A DNA stretch of 64,000 nucleotides from Azospirillum griseum (GTDB lineage: Bacteria; Pseudomonadota; Alphaproteobacteria; Azospirillales; Azospirillaceae). Of the stretch, positions 34,275-43,792 are shown piece after piece; within the stretch, counting starts at the first letter, position 1, and every line of letters starts with the position of its first letter. Position numbers and translations under genes: made by a program. The stretch covers positions 43,694 through 107,693 of the forward strand of contig NZ_RXMA01000020.1 in NCBI RefSeq assembly GCF_003966125.1. The letters are read 5' to 3'. The notes below the pieces were generated by a model. The model saw nothing but the letters and a program-made list of their open reading frames with translations. It ran no database searches and was not told the origin of the DNA.

Positions 34275-34844
34275 CGGGCCTTAAGCCTCGGGGCGAACCA
34301 CTTCGTCAGATTCCAAGCCTGAGCTTGGTCGTAGACTACCCTCCCATACGGGCAGGACCTGAAAACAGGTGGGGCTGGCTATAGCGACACGCCCAATGTC
34401 CAGCGATCTGAGATCAGAGATAGGCCGGTGCATCGGAGGTGTCAAGTTTCCTGGGAAACTGACTCCCCGCGCATCATGAGGTGTGAGAGAAAAAGTCTTT
34501 ACTATCAATGCTGTGTTTTGGGGCAACGATCTGTTTGCTCTTGCGATGTGCGTGACGCTGGTGCGACAGGGGGCACGTCAAAGATTGCGGATGCTGGGCT
34601 TCGGCGGTGTTGATTCTGTGACTGAATCAGTGGAGCCAAACATCCAACCCTCTTCCAACTCAGGAAAGGGAACGCAGCAACCGATTTGTGCCGGTGTGTT
34701 GCCGGGGGAGGGGGTATGTTGTAGGAATAACAGCCTAATTCCTTACGGAGATCCCCATGCCCGCCGCTGGTGTTCCGGTCCGTCCCTTCCCCGCGCCCGG
34801 TCCGCCTTGGCCGAAGCGCGCGGTGAACCAATGGAACACCCCTC

Positions 34845-34877
34845 CGAAAAGCGTTTCACGGTGTTTCAAACGTTCCA
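34845..34877. repeat. copy A of a 33-bp dispersed intergenic repeat
   Basis: 31 of 33 positions match 2644-2676. It lies 57 bp beyond the stop of the acyl-CoA dehydrogenase gene. Here an added inverted repeat (GGAACAC/GTTCC) frames it. Confidence 0.7.
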
Positions 34878-34933
34878 TTCGCCGCCACGCCCGGCCCCTC
34901 TCCCCGCTGGACAGAGGGGCCGGGGGGACGGGG

Positions 34934-36733
34934 TCAGAACTGGTCGTCGTGCAGCGCCAACACGGTGTTGCGGGCGCTGTGGATGGTGGACAGCAGGGCG
35001 GGGGACGGGGCCAGGATCTGTTCGGCGTAGAAGCGGGCGACCACCAGCTTGGTTTCCAGGAAGGACGCGTTGGCCCCGGCAGCGCGCAGCCCCTCCAGCG
35101 CGGCGATGGCGGAGCGGGCCATCATCCAGCCGCCCGCCACGTTGCCCCACAGCCGCAGATAGGCCACGGCCCCGGCGGCGGCCCCGCGCAGGTCGCCTTC
35201 GGCCTGGGTGGCGACGATCCAATCGACCGCCTGGTCCAGCGCGGACAGGCCCGCCGACAGCTCCGCCGCGATCACCGCCGCGTCGTCGCCGGGCAGGGCG
35301 GCCAGGGTCGCCGCCGTTGCCCGCATCTCGGCGATCAGCGCGCGGGCCGAGGCCCCCTTGTCGCGCCCGGTCTTGCGGAAGGCCAGATCGTTGGCGTGGA
35401 TGCCGTTGGTGCCTTCGTAAATCGGGGTGATGCGGGCGTCGCGGTAATGCTGGGCCGCCCCGGTTTCCTCGATGAAGCCCATGCCGCCATGGATCTGCAC
35501 GCCGGTGGACGCCACGTCGCAGCCGATGTCGGTCGACCACGCCTTGACGATGGGGGTCAGCACATCCACCCGCGCGGTGGCCGCCGCGCGCACGGCGGCG
35601 TCGGGGTGGTGGCGGGCGGTGTCGAGCTGGGTTCCGGCGTAGAGCGCCAGGGCGCGCGCCGCTTCGGTCTTGGCCCGCATGTCCAGCAGCATGCGGCGCA
35701 CGTCGGGGTGCTTGATGATCGCCACCGCCGATCCCTTGGCGTCGGCCAGATCCTTGCTCTGCACGCGGGCCTTGGCGTAATCGCGTGCCTGCTGATAGGC
35801 GCGTTCGGCCACCGCCACGCCCTGGATGCCCACGCCCAAACGGGCGTTGTTCATCATGGTGAACATGTATTCGATGCCCCGGTTTTCCTCGCCCACCAGG
35901 AAACCGACAGCTCCATCCTCGTCGCCATAGGCCATGACGGCGGTCGGGCTGGCCATGATGCCCAGCTTGTGTTCCAGGCTGGCGCAGCGCAGATCGTTGC
36001 GGCGACCCGGCGTGCCATCGGCGTTGGGCAGGAATTTCGGCACGATGAACAGGCTGATGCCCTTGATCCCCGCCGGGGCGTCGGGCAGGCGGGCCAGCAC
36101 CAGATGGATGATGTTGTCCGTCAGGTCATGCTCGCCATAGGTGATGAAGATCTTCTGGCCGGTGATGCGGTAGGTCCCATCCCCGGCCCGCACCGCGCGG
36201 GTGCGCACGGCGGCCAGATCGGATCCGGCCTGCGGCTCCGTCAGGTTCATCGTGCCGGTCCATTCGCCGGAGATCATCTTGGGCAGGTAGAGCGCCTTTT
36301 GCGCGGCGCTGGCGTGCTCGCTCAACAGATCGACCGCCCCCTGGTTCAGCAGCGGGCACAGGCCAAAGGACAGGTTGGACGACTGCCACATCTCGTTCAC
36401 CGCAAAGGCGACGGTCCAGGGCAGGCCCTGGCCGCCATGCTCCGGCTCGAACGGCAGGCTGTTCCAGCCGGATTCGGCGAACTGGCTGTACGCCTCCTTC
36501 CAGCCGGTGGGGGTGCGGACGACGCCGTTTTCCAGGCGCGAGCCTTCCTTGTCGCCCACCCGGTTCAGCGGGGCCAGCACGCCGGAGGCGAATTTCCCGG
36601 CCTCCTCCAGAATCGCATCGACCAGATCGGGGGCCGCCGATTCGCAATGGGGCAGTGTGGCGATGGCCTCCAGCCCGACCACATGGTTCAGGACAAAGCG
36701 CAGGTCGTCGACCGGGGCGGTGTAGGACGTCAT
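34934..36733 (-). CDS. acyl-CoA dehydrogenase, long (about 600 aa) DmdC-like class
   Basis: 599 residues, longer than the 380-residue classic enzymes because of N- and C-terminal extensions. [20 protein letters not shown] near residue 165, [14 protein letters not shown] near 193 and [16 protein letters not shown] near 443 (with the catalytic Glu) are family motifs. This class includes 3-methylmercaptopropionyl-CoA dehydrogenase and fatty acyl-CoA enzymes. The substrate is not assignable; a LiuR-like operator upstream suggests branched-chain or fatty acid catabolism. The start MTSYTAP is chosen over a longer frame that overlaps the operator. Confidence 0.92.
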   Translation of the reverse strand: MTSYTAPVDDLRFVLNHVVGLEAIATLPHCESAAPDLVDAILEEAGKFASGVLAPLNRVGDKEGSRLENGVVRTPTGWKEAYSQFAESGWNSLPFEPEHGGQGLPWTVAFAVNEMWQSSNLSFGLCPLLNQGAVDLLSEHASAAQKALYLPKMISGEWTGTMNLTEPQAGSDLAAVRTRAVRAGDGTYRITGQKIFITYGEHDLTDNIIHLVLARLPDAPAGIKGISLFIVPKFLPNADGTPGRRNDLRCASLEHKLGIMASPTAVMAYGDEDGAVGFLVGEENRGIEYMFTMMNNARLGVGIQGVAVAERAYQQARDYAKARVQSKDLADAKGSAVAIIKHPDVRRMLLDMRAKTEAARALALYAGTQLDTARHHPDAAVRAAATARVDVLTPIVKAWSTDIGCDVASTGVQIHGGMGFIEETGAAQHYRDARITPIYEGTNGIHANDLAFRKTGRDKGASARALIAEMRATAATLAALPGDDAAVIAAELSAGLSALDQAVDWIVATQAEGDLRGAAAGAVAYLRLWGNVAGGWMMARSAIAALEGLRAAGANASFLETKLVVARFYAEQILAPSPALLSTIHSARNTVLALHDDQF

Positions 36734-37109
36734 GGCGGTGCGGCCTCCCAGGGGCAAAGGAACGGGGCGTTGGTGTCGGTCCGGCGCTGGTGGCCGGTTG
36801 ATTAACGTATACGTCAACATACACCATCGCACGGCGTTTGGCGAGGGGCGCTGTGGGCCGTGCCCACGCCGTGGCGGTGAGAGAGAAGGCTATGGCGGGG
36901 AAGGGTGGGGGGCAAGCGGGTGGCGATGGTCCGCCGGAGCCGCGCACATACGTATAACTTTAATTGAACAAAACAAAAATTTGACGAATCAAAATTGCGA
37001 GTGGACGATCAAATACACCCAACGCGGCGAGATGAAATTCCCGCAATGCGTGAGGGGGAAATCCCAGTTCCCAGAGTCCAGTTCCATGACCCAACAGGAG
37101 CGTTCAAGC
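36734..37109. promoter_or_regulatory. 376-bp divergent region between acyl-CoA dehydrogenase and an unknown gene
   Basis: No gene is supported. It holds the LiuR-like site at 36802-36817 and a distinctly AT-rich stretch at about 36945-37015 containing CATACGTATAAC, which shares the ACGTATA core. The AT-rich part probably carries the promoter of the 37110 gene. Confidence 0.55.
36802..36817. promoter_or_regulatory. LiuR-like MerR operator upstream of acyl-CoA dehydrogenase
   Basis: TTAACGTATACGTCAA is a near-palindrome (one mismatched pair). It fits the ACGT-nn-ACGT pattern described for LiuR and related MerR regulators of leucine and fatty acid catabolism. It lies about 70 bp before the start codon. 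Confidence 0.6.
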
Positions 37110-37640
37110 ATGACCAGCACCGTCGCCACCGGGTTCGTGCCGGGTTCGCAAATCCTCCTTCAATCGCTGTCGGCGGGGACCTCCCTGCAATCGATCCTGA
37201 TCGCCCAGCCGACGACCGGCGCGTTGACCATGGCCTCCTCCACCTCGGGGACGGGCAATGGCGGCAGCTGGCTGGTGGCTGACGCCGGGCAATCCGTGAC
37301 CTACAACGGCCAGACCATCGCCGGGATTTACCTGATCTCGCTGTCCACCCACATGGGCGCGCGTTTCCTGAACGGCGACACCACCACCGCCCTGGTCAGC
37401 CTCGCCGCCGCCCCGTCCACCGGCACGCCCGCCGTGTGGTACCCGGTTCCCACCGTGATGGGCGGCTATTGCCTGGCCTGTTCGCCCGGCCCGGCGGCCA
37501 CCACGTCGGTGTGGCTGACCAACAACAACAACCCCGGCCCCGGCCCGAACCTGTCGCTCTACAGCATCTGCAACCAAGGCTCCGGCGTGACCGACAGCTG
37601 GTGGCAGCCGGTTCCGCTGACGTTCGGCGCGTCGCTGTGA
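37110..37640 (+). CDS. small Ser/Thr/Gly-rich protein of unknown function
   Basis: 176 residues, not recognised. An AGGAG ribosome site 9 bases upstream supports this start. Composition is rich in Ser, Thr, Gly, Ala and Asn, with almost no charge in the second half. Strand-like stretches with aromatic endings recur (GGSWLVADAGQSV, PAVWYPVPTV, SWWQPVPLTF), suggesting an all-beta fold such as a lectin or repeat barrel. No signal peptide is evident. Two cysteines fall in GGYCLACSPG and one in SICNQG. Followed 37 bp later by a sigma-54 promoter for the next gene. Confidence 0.6.
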   Translation: MTSTVATGFVPGSQILLQSLSAGTSLQSILIAQPTTGALTMASSTSGTGNGGSWLVADAGQSVTYNGQTIAGIYLISLSTHMGARFLNGDTTTALVSLAAAPSTGTPAVWYPVPTVMGGYCLACSPGPAATTSVWLTNNNNPGPGPNLSLYSICNQGSGVTDSWWQPVPLTFGASL

Positions 37641-37677
37641 TCGCCTGACCCGGGTGTGCGGGGAGCGGGCGGGAAAC

Positions 37678-37694
37678 TGGCACGCTCCCTGCAT
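37678..37694 (+). promoter_or_regulatory. sigma-54 promoter for the transglycosylase gene
   Basis: TGGCACG, four bases, CTGCAT gives the GG and GC spaced exactly ten apart, as in -24/-12 promoters (consensus TGGCACG-N4-TTGC). It lies 33 bp before the start codon. Confidence 0.65.
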
Positions 37695-37726
37695 TGATCG
37701 CAGCGACCGCGAGAGAGGATCGCCCG

Positions 37727-38782
37727 ATGACCAACCTGACCGCCTTTGGCCTGCCCAGCAACGCCGCCACCCAAGCCGCCAGCGCCCCGCGCGGTCCGGC
37801 CAATGTGGAGGCGGCCGTGCGCAACGCCAGCGCCAAGACGGGGGTCGATTTTTCCTACCTGATGGAAAAAGCTGCCGTGGAGAGCGGGTATCGCACGGAC
37901 GTCAAGTCCTCCTCCTCCTCGGCGACCGGGCTGTACCAGTTCATCGACAGCACATGGCTGCAAACCATGAAGCAGCACGGTGCCGAATATGGCCTGGGCC
38001 GCTACGCCAACGCCATCCAGACCCGCAGCGACGGCCGCCCCTACGTCGCCGACCCGGCGATGAAGCAGGAGATCCTGGATCTGCGCAAGGATCCCAACAC
38101 CTCGGCCCTGATGGCGGCGGCCTTCACCAAGGACAACAAGGACTATCTGCAGGACAACGTCGATGGCACCATCGGCTCGACCGAACTCTACATGGCCCAT
38201 TTCCTGGGGGCGGGCGGGGCGGCCAAATTCCTCAACGCCATGCAGGACAACCCCAACCGCAGCGCCCGCGACCTGTTCCCGGAGGCCGCCAGCGCCAACG
38301 CCAACGTCTTCGTCGACAAGACCACCGGCAAGGCCAAGTCGCTGAAGGAGATCTACGACCGCTTCGCGTCGAAATTCTCCGAAAACCCGATGGCCAGCTT
38401 CGCCCCGGCCCAGGCGGCGACCGACGCGGTGCGCAAGCAGGACATGACCGACGGCTTCACCACCCAGGTGCCGACCATGCCCGCCAAGGCGATGAACGGC
38501 ACGCCGCTGTCGATCTATCAGGTGCTGGCGCTCAACGCGCTGGAAACCCCGGACGAGGTGGACGGCATCAACGGCAAGCAGACCCGCCCGCGCGACAAGG
38601 CCAACCGCCGCATGCGCGACGAGCCGGTGCGCACCGATCAGGCGACCGAGGCCGGGGTGGGCGTGGGCTTTGGTCTGGGGCTGGGCCGCATGGTCGGGTC
38701 GGAATCGAACCCCGGTCTGGCCACCAGCACCGTGACCGCCGCGACCACCGCGACCTCCTCCGCCACGGCCAAGGCGGCCTGA
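37727..38782 (+). CDS. lytic transglycosylase SLT-domain protein, probably flagellar
   Basis: 351 residues. The SLT domain lies at about residues 25-100: LMEKAAVESGYRTDV carries the catalytic Glu, and SSSSATGLYQFIDSTWL is the typical second motif. It would cleave the beta-1,4 bond of peptidoglycan. No signal peptide is present, so export would need a flagellar or other route. The C-terminal half (EIYDRFASKF, then an Ala/Thr-rich tail) is not recognised. A sigma-54 promoter directly upstream supports a flagellar role, as sigma-54 drives many flagellar genes in alphaproteobacteria. GAGAGAGGA is the ribosome site. Confidence 0.82.
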   Translation: MTNLTAFGLPSNAATQAASAPRGPANVEAAVRNASAKTGVDFSYLMEKAAVESGYRTDVKSSSSSATGLYQFIDSTWLQTMKQHGAEYGLGRYANAIQTRSDGRPYVADPAMKQEILDLRKDPNTSALMAAAFTKDNKDYLQDNVDGTIGSTELYMAHFLGAGGAAKFLNAMQDNPNRSARDLFPEAASANANVFVDKTTGKAKSLKEIYDRFASKFSENPMASFAPAQAATDAVRKQDMTDGFTTQVPTMPAKAMNGTPLSIYQVLALNALETPDEVDGINGKQTRPRDKANRRMRDEPVRTDQATEAGVGVGFGLGLGRMVGSESNPGLATSTVTAATTATSSATAKAA

Positions 38783-38802
38783 TGGGCCAATTCGGACGGG
38801 CA

Positions 38803-38829
38803 AATCCTGCCGGGGGAACCGCCAGGATT
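38803..38829. terminator. hairpin between converging genes
   Basis: AATCCTGCCGG / CCGCCAGGATT with one mismatch and loop GGGAA, between the transglycosylase and GST stop codons. No T-tract. Confidence 0.5.
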
Positions 38830-38849
38830 GCCGGGTCAAAAGCGCCGGG

Positions 38850-39512
38850 TCACGCGGTTGCGGACGCCGCCGCCTGATCGGCCTTCCATTTTGTCATGAA
38901 GGCGCGGAACGCCTCGTCCATTTCCGTCCACACGCGTTGCGCAATGGGGTCGTCGGCCACCGTCTCGATGTAGCGCGACAGCTTGGCGTACCGCGACAGG
39001 CTGTCGTCGCCGATGTCGGCCAGCTTGTTGCCGTAATAGAGCCACGGAACCAGCACGCAATCGGCCAAGGACAGCTCCGCCCGCGCGGCGTAGCCGGTTG
39101 GTTGCAGGAAATGCTCCAGCGCGTTCAGCCCCTTGTTCAGGTTGGCGCGCTCGGCGTCCACATTGACCGAATAGCCGGGATCGGACGCCGCGCGCAGCAG
39201 GCTGAACAGGCCGGCGCAATAGAGATCGACCGTGCGCGGGATCAGGCGGGCCAACGCGCGTTCCTGCGGGTTGTGGCCCAGCAGGGTCGGGGTGGGGTGC
39301 AGATCCTCCAGATATTCGCAGATGATCAGGCTTTCCGGCAGGATGAAGCCGTTGTGCTCCAGCACCGGCATCTTGCCAATGGGGTTCATCGCCTCGAACT
39401 CCGGCGTGCCCAACGCCGCCGGGCGCAGCGTGATGTCGAGACCCTTGGCGTAGCCCTGCATCCGCACGCGGGCGACGTAGGGCGAACCGGCGGAACCATG
39501 CAGCACGATCAT
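38850..39512 (-). CDS. glutathione S-transferase family protein
   Basis: 220 residues. The N-terminal thioredoxin-like domain starts LHGSAGSPYVARVRM (Ser9 or Tyr12 as candidate catalytic residue), has the cis-Pro in GKMPVLEHNG and the SNAIL-type PESLIICEYLED; the C-terminal helical domain follows with LSLADCVLVPWLYYG. It conjugates glutathione to electrophiles or has a related role; the class is not assigned. Divergent from def across 194 bp. A longer frame upstream was dismissed. Confidence 0.88.
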   Translation of the reverse strand: MIVLHGSAGSPYVARVRMQGYAKGLDITLRPAALGTPEFEAMNPIGKMPVLEHNGFILPESLIICEYLEDLHPTPTLLGHNPQERALARLIPRTVDLYCAGLFSLLRAASDPGYSVNVDAERANLNKGLNALEHFLQPTGYAARAELSLADCVLVPWLYYGNKLADIGDDSLSRYAKLSRYIETVADDPIAQRVWTEMDEAFRAFMTKWKADQAAASATA

Positions 39513-39706
39513 GATCGGACACTCGCGGTGAAGGATGACACGCCCCGTCTATACCACCGCGCGCCGGGCGGGCGGATGACATTCCGCAAGCGGGTGCCGG
39601 GTCTGTGTGCGGTCGTTTCCTTGACCCAGTGCGGCGCTGCACTTAATTTGATGCTTTGCGGTGCGCGCTGTCGCCGCCGCACGCCCCTTCCTTCCTGTTG
39701 AGCGCC

Positions 39707-40225
39707 ATGGCCGTCCTTCCGATCCTTGTTGCCCCCCACCCCGTCCTCAAGCGAAAGGCGCAGCCGGTCGCCGCCGTGGACGCGCGCGTCGCCAAGCTGA
39801 TGGACGACATGGTGGAAACCATGTACGCCGCCAACGGCATCGGGCTGGCCGCCCCGCAGGTGGGCGTGCTGGATCGGGTCGTCGTCGTGGACGTCCATGA
39901 AAGGGATGAGCCGCGCAACCCGATCCGCCTCGCCAACCCGGAGATCGTCTGGTCGTCGGAGGACACCGGCCCGTGCGAAGAGGGCTGCCTGTCGGTGCCG
40001 GAGCAATACGCCGAGGTCATCCGCCCGCTGTCGGTGCGCGTCCGTTATCTGGACGAAACCAACACGGCGCGTGAGTTGGCGGCGGACGGCATGCTGGCGA
40101 CCTGCCTGCAACACGAGATCGACCATCTGAACGGCGTGCTGTTCGTCGATCATCTGTCGCTGCTCAAGCGCAACATGATCCTGCGCAAGGTCCAGAAGCA
40201 AAAGCAGCAGAAGGCGAGCGCCTGA
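39707..40225 (+). CDS. def: peptide deformylase
   Basis: 172-residue metalloenzyme that removes the N-formyl group from nascent proteins. All three motifs are intact: [10 protein letters not shown] near residue 45, EGCLSVP near 91 and QHEIDHLNG near 133, which together supply the Cys and two His ligands and the catalytic Glu. The C-terminal helix is lysine/glutamine-rich ([10 protein letters not shown]). It precedes fmt by 23 bp, the classic def-fmt arrangement. The first ATG of the frame is 17 codons upstream but adds no conserved sequence. Confidence 0.96.
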   Translation: MAVLPILVAPHPVLKRKAQPVAAVDARVAKLMDDMVETMYAANGIGLAAPQVGVLDRVVVVDVHERDEPRNPIRLANPEIVWSSEDTGPCEEGCLSVPEQYAEVIRPLSVRVRYLDETNTARELAADGMLATCLQHEIDHLNGVLFVDHLSLLKRNMILRKVQKQKQQKASA

Positions 40226-40248
40226 CCCGTCGGGCGCGCGAAACCCGG

Positions 40249-41196
40249 ATGACCCCGCTCCGTCTCGTTTTCATGGGCACGCCGGATTTCGCCGTGCCCA
40301 GTCTGGCCGCGTTGGTCGCGGCGGGCCATGAGATCCTGTGCGTCTACAGCCAGCCGCCGCGCCCCGCCGGGCGGGGACAGCAGGTGCAGATTTCCCCCGT
40401 CCACCGCTTCGCCGACGATCACGGCATCCCGGTGCGCACCCCCAAAAGCCTGCGCAACGCCGAGGCGCAGGCCGACTTCGCCGCGCTGAACGCCGACGCG
40501 GCGGTGGTCGCCGCCTATGGCCTGATTCTGCCGCAAGCGATCCTGGACGCCCCGCGTCTGGGCTGCGTCAACGTCCACGGCTCCCTGCTGCCGCGCTGGC
40601 GTGGGGCGGCCCCCATCCAGCGCTCGATCCTGGCGGGGGACACGGAAACCGGCATCACCATCATGCAGATGGACGTTGGTCTGGACACCGGGGCGATGCT
40701 GTCGAAAGAGACGGTGGCGATCACCCCGGACACCACGGCCAGCACCCTGCACGACGCGCTCGCTGCGTTGGGTGCGCGGATGATCGGCCCGGCGCTGGCC
40801 GGTCTGGCCGACGGCAGCCTGACCGCGCAGCCGCAGCCCGAGGAGGGCGTGACCTACGCCGCCAAGCTGTCGCGCGAGGATGGGCGGCTCGACTGGACCC
40901 AGCCCGCCGCCTTTGTGGAACGGCAGGTGCGCGCGCTCACCCCGTGGCCCGGTTGCTGGTTCGATGTGGGGGCCGAGCGCATCAAGGTGCTGGCGGCGGA
41001 ACCGGCTGGGCCGAGTTCGACCGATTCCGGCACGGCGTTGCCCGGCACCCTGTTGGACGACCGCCTGACGGTGGCCTGTGCCGATGGGGCGGTGCGCCTG
41101 ACCCGCGTGCAGCGGCCCGGCAAGGCCCCGGTCGATGGCGCGGCCTTCCTGCGTGGCTTCGCCCTGCCGGTCGGCTCCGTGATCGGTGCCGCCTGA
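40249..41196 (+). CDS. fmt: methionyl-tRNA formyltransferase
   Basis: 315 residues. The N-terminal formyltransferase domain contains [12 protein letters not shown] at residues 6-17 and [16 protein letters not shown] near 108 with the catalytic Asn/His/Asp set; the C-terminal OB-like domain covers 210-310. It uses 10-formyl-tetrahydrofolate to formylate initiator Met-tRNA. Middle gene of def-fmt-truA, with one base between its stop and the truA start. Confidence 0.96.
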   Translation: MTPLRLVFMGTPDFAVPSLAALVAAGHEILCVYSQPPRPAGRGQQVQISPVHRFADDHGIPVRTPKSLRNAEAQADFAALNADAAVVAAYGLILPQAILDAPRLGCVNVHGSLLPRWRGAAPIQRSILAGDTETGITIMQMDVGLDTGAMLSKETVAITPDTTASTLHDALAALGARMIGPALAGLADGSLTAQPQPEEGVTYAAKLSREDGRLDWTQPAAFVERQVRALTPWPGCWFDVGAERIKVLAAEPAGPSSTDSGTALPGTLLDDRLTVACADGAVRLTRVQRPGKAPVDGAAFLRGFALPVGSVIGAA

Positions 41197-41197
41197 C

Positions 41198-41935
41198 ATG
41201 CAGCGCTGGAAACTGACCGTCGAGTATGACGGTCGGCCCTTCGTCGGCTGGCAGCGGCAGGACAACGGCCCGTCGGTGCAGCAGAGTGTGGAGGAGGCGG
41301 TGTTCCGCCTGTCCGGCGAGACGGTGCGCGTCCACGGCTCCGGCCGCACCGACGCGGGCGTCCACGCGCTGGGGCAGGTCTGCCATTTCGATCTGGCGAA
41401 GGAATTCACCGGGTTGAAGCTGCGCGACGCGCTGAACTTCCACCTGAAACCCGCCCCCATCGCGGTGCGGGAGGTGGAGGCGGTGGACGAGCGATTCCAC
41501 GCCCGCCTCACCTCCATCGGGCGCTCCTACATCTACCGCATCGTCAACCGCCGGGCACCGCTGGCGCTCGACGCTGGGCGGGCGTGGCACGTCACCCGCC
41601 CGCTGGACGCCGAGGCGATGCACGACGCCGCGCAGGTCCTGGTCGGCCAGCATGATTTCACCAGCTTCCGCGCCGCGCTCTGTCAGGCGAAATCGCCGGT
41701 GAAGACGCTCGACCGGCTGGCGGTGGAGCGGGTGGACGAGGAGATCCGCATCCACGCCGCCGCGCGGTCCTTCCTGCACCATCAGGTGCGCAACATGGTG
41801 GGATCGCTGGAGCTGGTCGGTTCGGGCAAATGGACCGCCGACGACCTGCGCGCCGCGCTGGAGGCGCGCGACCGCAGCAAGGCCGGGCCGACCTGTCCGC
41901 CCGATGGCCTGTATTTCGTCGCGGCGCGCTACTGA
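41198..41935 (+). CDS. truA: tRNA pseudouridine(38-40) synthase TruA
   Basis: 245 residues. [15 protein letters not shown] near residue 51 contains the catalytic Asp; [14 protein letters not shown] at the N-terminus and [15 protein letters not shown] near 190 are TruA motifs. It isomerises uridines 38-40 in the anticodon arm. The ATG at 41198 follows the fmt stop by one base, so translation is probably coupled. Third gene of the operon; it converges on the ParA-like gene with a 22-bp gap. Confidence 0.95.
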   Translation: MQRWKLTVEYDGRPFVGWQRQDNGPSVQQSVEEAVFRLSGETVRVHGSGRTDAGVHALGQVCHFDLAKEFTGLKLRDALNFHLKPAPIAVREVEAVDERFHARLTSIGRSYIYRIVNRRAPLALDAGRAWHVTRPLDAEAMHDAAQVLVGQHDFTSFRAALCQAKSPVKTLDRLAVERVDEEIRIHAAARSFLHHQVRNMVGSLELVGSGKWTADDLRAALEARDRSKAGPTCPPDGLYFVAARY

Positions 41936-41957
41936 GCCGGCTTCTACTGATCCGGCT

Positions 41958-42602
41958 TCAGGAACGCCGCAAAATCTCTTCGGCCAGCGCCTGCATTTCG
42001 GCGGCGGCGACGGTCTTGCGCGCCGCCTCCGTCACCGACAGGCCGCTCATCAGCGTTCCGGCGTAGGCGGTGCGGTTGCCGACCTGGGCGTCGGCCAGCA
42101 GCACGGCGGGCGGGTTGGCCAACTCCTGCACCTTGGCGACCAGCTCGTCGGCGATCTTGGCGCGCGGCGGCACGCGGTTCAGCACCAGCAGCAGGCGGCG
42201 CTTTTCCTGGCTTGCCAACTCGATGGTCGGGTGGACCGCCCACAGATCCATCGGGCTGGGTTGCACCGGCGCGACCACCAGCGAGGCGGCGCGCACGGCG
42301 ATCCGCGCCTCCGTCTGGGCGTGGGGCGGGCTGTCGATCACCACGATGGAATGGCTGCGCGCCAGCTTTTCCACCTCGGCCTGCGTGCGCCAGCCGGTGA
42401 TCTGCACATGGGTGAAGCCGGGCTTGCCGCCGGTGGCCTCCGCCCGCACCGCGTGCCAGCGGGTCAGGCTGCCTTGCGGATCGATGTCCACGGTGGCGAC
42501 CGAATGGCCAAGCTGCGCCCAGGCGATGGCCAGATGCGCGGCCAGCGTGGTCTTGCCCGCACCGCCCTTCTGCTGCGCCACGGTGAAGACCTTGCCCGCC
42601 AT
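41958..42602 (-). CDS. ParA-like ATPase without a ParB partner
   Basis: 214 residues. Deviant Walker A KGGAGKTTLAAHL near residue 12, Walker A' VDIDPQGSLTRW near 40, and Walker B IVVIDSPPH near 90. It belongs to the ParA/MinD superfamily, but no parB or parS site is next to it, so it is more likely an orphan positioning ATPase than the chromosome partition protein. The start at 42602 has GGGTG upstream; ATG at 42614 would add four residues. Divergent from tsaC by about 118 bp. Confidence 0.88.
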   Translation of the reverse strand: MAGKVFTVAQQKGGAGKTTLAAHLAIAWAQLGHSVATVDIDPQGSLTRWHAVRAEATGGKPGFTHVQITGWRTQAEVEKLARSHSIVVIDSPPHAQTEARIAVRAASLVVAPVQPSPMDLWAVHPTIELASQEKRRLLLVLNRVPPRAKIADELVAKVQELANPPAVLLADAQVGNRTAYAGTLMSGLSVTEAARKTVAAAEMQALAEEILRRS

Positions 42603-42720
42603 GCCCGCACCCATTGTTTGTTGTTGTGGTCGCTTGGTGTTGCGGCGTGAGTCGTCGCCCTTGCACCCGTCATAACCTTGCCATGCGGCGGGCGCAACCC
42701 GTGCGAATTGACACAGCCCC

Positions 42721-43755
42721 GTGAGCGGCTACAAAGACCCTGTGACCGACCAAGCCCCCACCACGCCCGATTCCGCCGCCGACCCCGCTGAAAAGCGCCC
42801 GGCCCTGCTGCCCACCACCCCCGCCGGGATCGCCCGCGCGGGCGAGTTGCTGCGCGCGGGCGCGCTGGTCGCCTTTCCGACCGAAACGGTCTATGGGCTG
42901 GGGGGCGACGCCACCGACGACTGCGCGGTCGCCGCGATCTTCGCCGCCAAGGGTCGCCCGCAATTCAACCCGCTGATCGCCCACGTCGCCGATGTGGCGA
43001 CGGCGCAGGCCTGGGCGCGTTTCGACGACCGCGCGCTGGAGCTGGCGCATCAGTTCTGGCCCGGCCCGCTGACCCTGGTGCTGCCGCGCCCGGCGGATTC
43101 GCCGCTGTCGCTGCTGGTCAGCGCCGGTTTGGACAGCGTGGCCATCCGCGTGCCCGGCCATCCGGTGGCCCAAGCGCTGCTGCGCGCGGCGGGGCGGCCC
43201 ATCGCGGCCCCCAGCGCCAACCGCTCCGGTGCCGTCAGCCCGACCACGCCCTATCACGTGCTGGAAAGCCTGGGCGACCGGGTGGACGCGGTGGTGGCGG
43301 GCGGCAAATGCGCCGTCGGCGTGGAATCAACCGTCATCGACCTGACCGGGCCGGAGCCGGTGCTGCTGCGCCCCGGTGCGGTGCTGCCCGACGAGATGGA
43401 GCGGCTGATCGGGCCGATCCGCCTGTCGCAAGGCGACCCGACCGCGCCGAAATCGCCCGGCCAGTTGGAAAGCCACTACGCCCCCAACGCGGCGGTGCGC
43501 CTCAACGCGTCCTCGGCGGAGTCCGACGAGGCGTTTCTGACCTTCGGCCCCGACCGCTTCGTCTTTGGCGGGGCGTCGCGCCTCAACCTCAGCCCGCAAG
43601 GCGATCTGAACGAGGCGGCGGCGAACCTGTTCAGCCATCTGCGCCAGCTCGACCAGAGCGGGGCCGGCCGCATCGCCGTGATGCCGATCCCCGACGAAGG
43701 GTTGGGCGTGGCGATCAACGACCGTCTGCGCCGCGCTGCGGCCCCCCGCCCGTAA
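42721..43755 (+). CDS. tsaC: L-threonylcarbamoyladenylate synthase, Sua5 type
   Basis: 344 residues. A YrdC domain (FPTETVYGLGGDATDD near residue 54, GRPIAAPSANRSGAVSPT near 158) makes threonylcarbamoyl-AMP for t6A37 in tRNA. A C-terminal Sua5 domain from about 225 follows SPGQLESHYAP. The longer Sua5 form is common in alphaproteobacteria. The start is a GTG; a second GTG seven codons in is also possible. It precedes the FAD-linked oxidase by 37 bp. Confidence 0.93.
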   Translation: MSGYKDPVTDQAPTTPDSAADPAEKRPALLPTTPAGIARAGELLRAGALVAFPTETVYGLGGDATDDCAVAAIFAAKGRPQFNPLIAHVADVATAQAWARFDDRALELAHQFWPGPLTLVLPRPADSPLSLLVSAGLDSVAIRVPGHPVAQALLRAAGRPIAAPSANRSGAVSPTTPYHVLESLGDRVDAVVAGGKCAVGVESTVIDLTGPEPVLLRPGAVLPDEMERLIGPIRLSQGDPTAPKSPGQLESHYAPNAAVRLNASSAESDEAFLTFGPDRFVFGGASRLNLSPQGDLNEAAANLFSHLRQLDQSGAGRIAVMPIPDEGLGVAINDRLRRAAAPRP

Positions 43756-43792
43756 CCGTTCCCACCCCATCACCATCGCCGGATCCCGCGCC

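Larger units (their letters stand above)
34190..34933. other. 744-bp gene-poor region with serial hairpins
   Basis: No gene is supported with confidence. From 34313 to 34460 there are closely spaced short hairpins: CCAAGC/GCTTGG (34313-34328), CCC/GGG (34343-34352), ACCTG/CAGGT with AAAA loop (34357-34370), TCTGA/TCAGA (34407-34418) and AGTTTCC/GGAAACT (34445-34460). An 81-codon minus-strand frame (34281-34526) covers them and ends just before the 34255-34274 hairpin, so it could be either a small gene or a structured RNA. A possible plus-strand start follows GGAGA at 34747 but has no recognisable product. Confidence 0.4.

Noticed and set aside
34281..34526. 81-codon minus-strand frame in the hairpin region
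   Set aside because: It begins with TTG, has no ribosome site and coincides with several palindromes; kept as a possibility within the region entry only.
34483..35430. 315-codon plus-strand frame
   Set aside because: The first 40 codons look plausible but it then runs into Arg/Pro-rich shadow of the acyl-CoA dehydrogenase gene.
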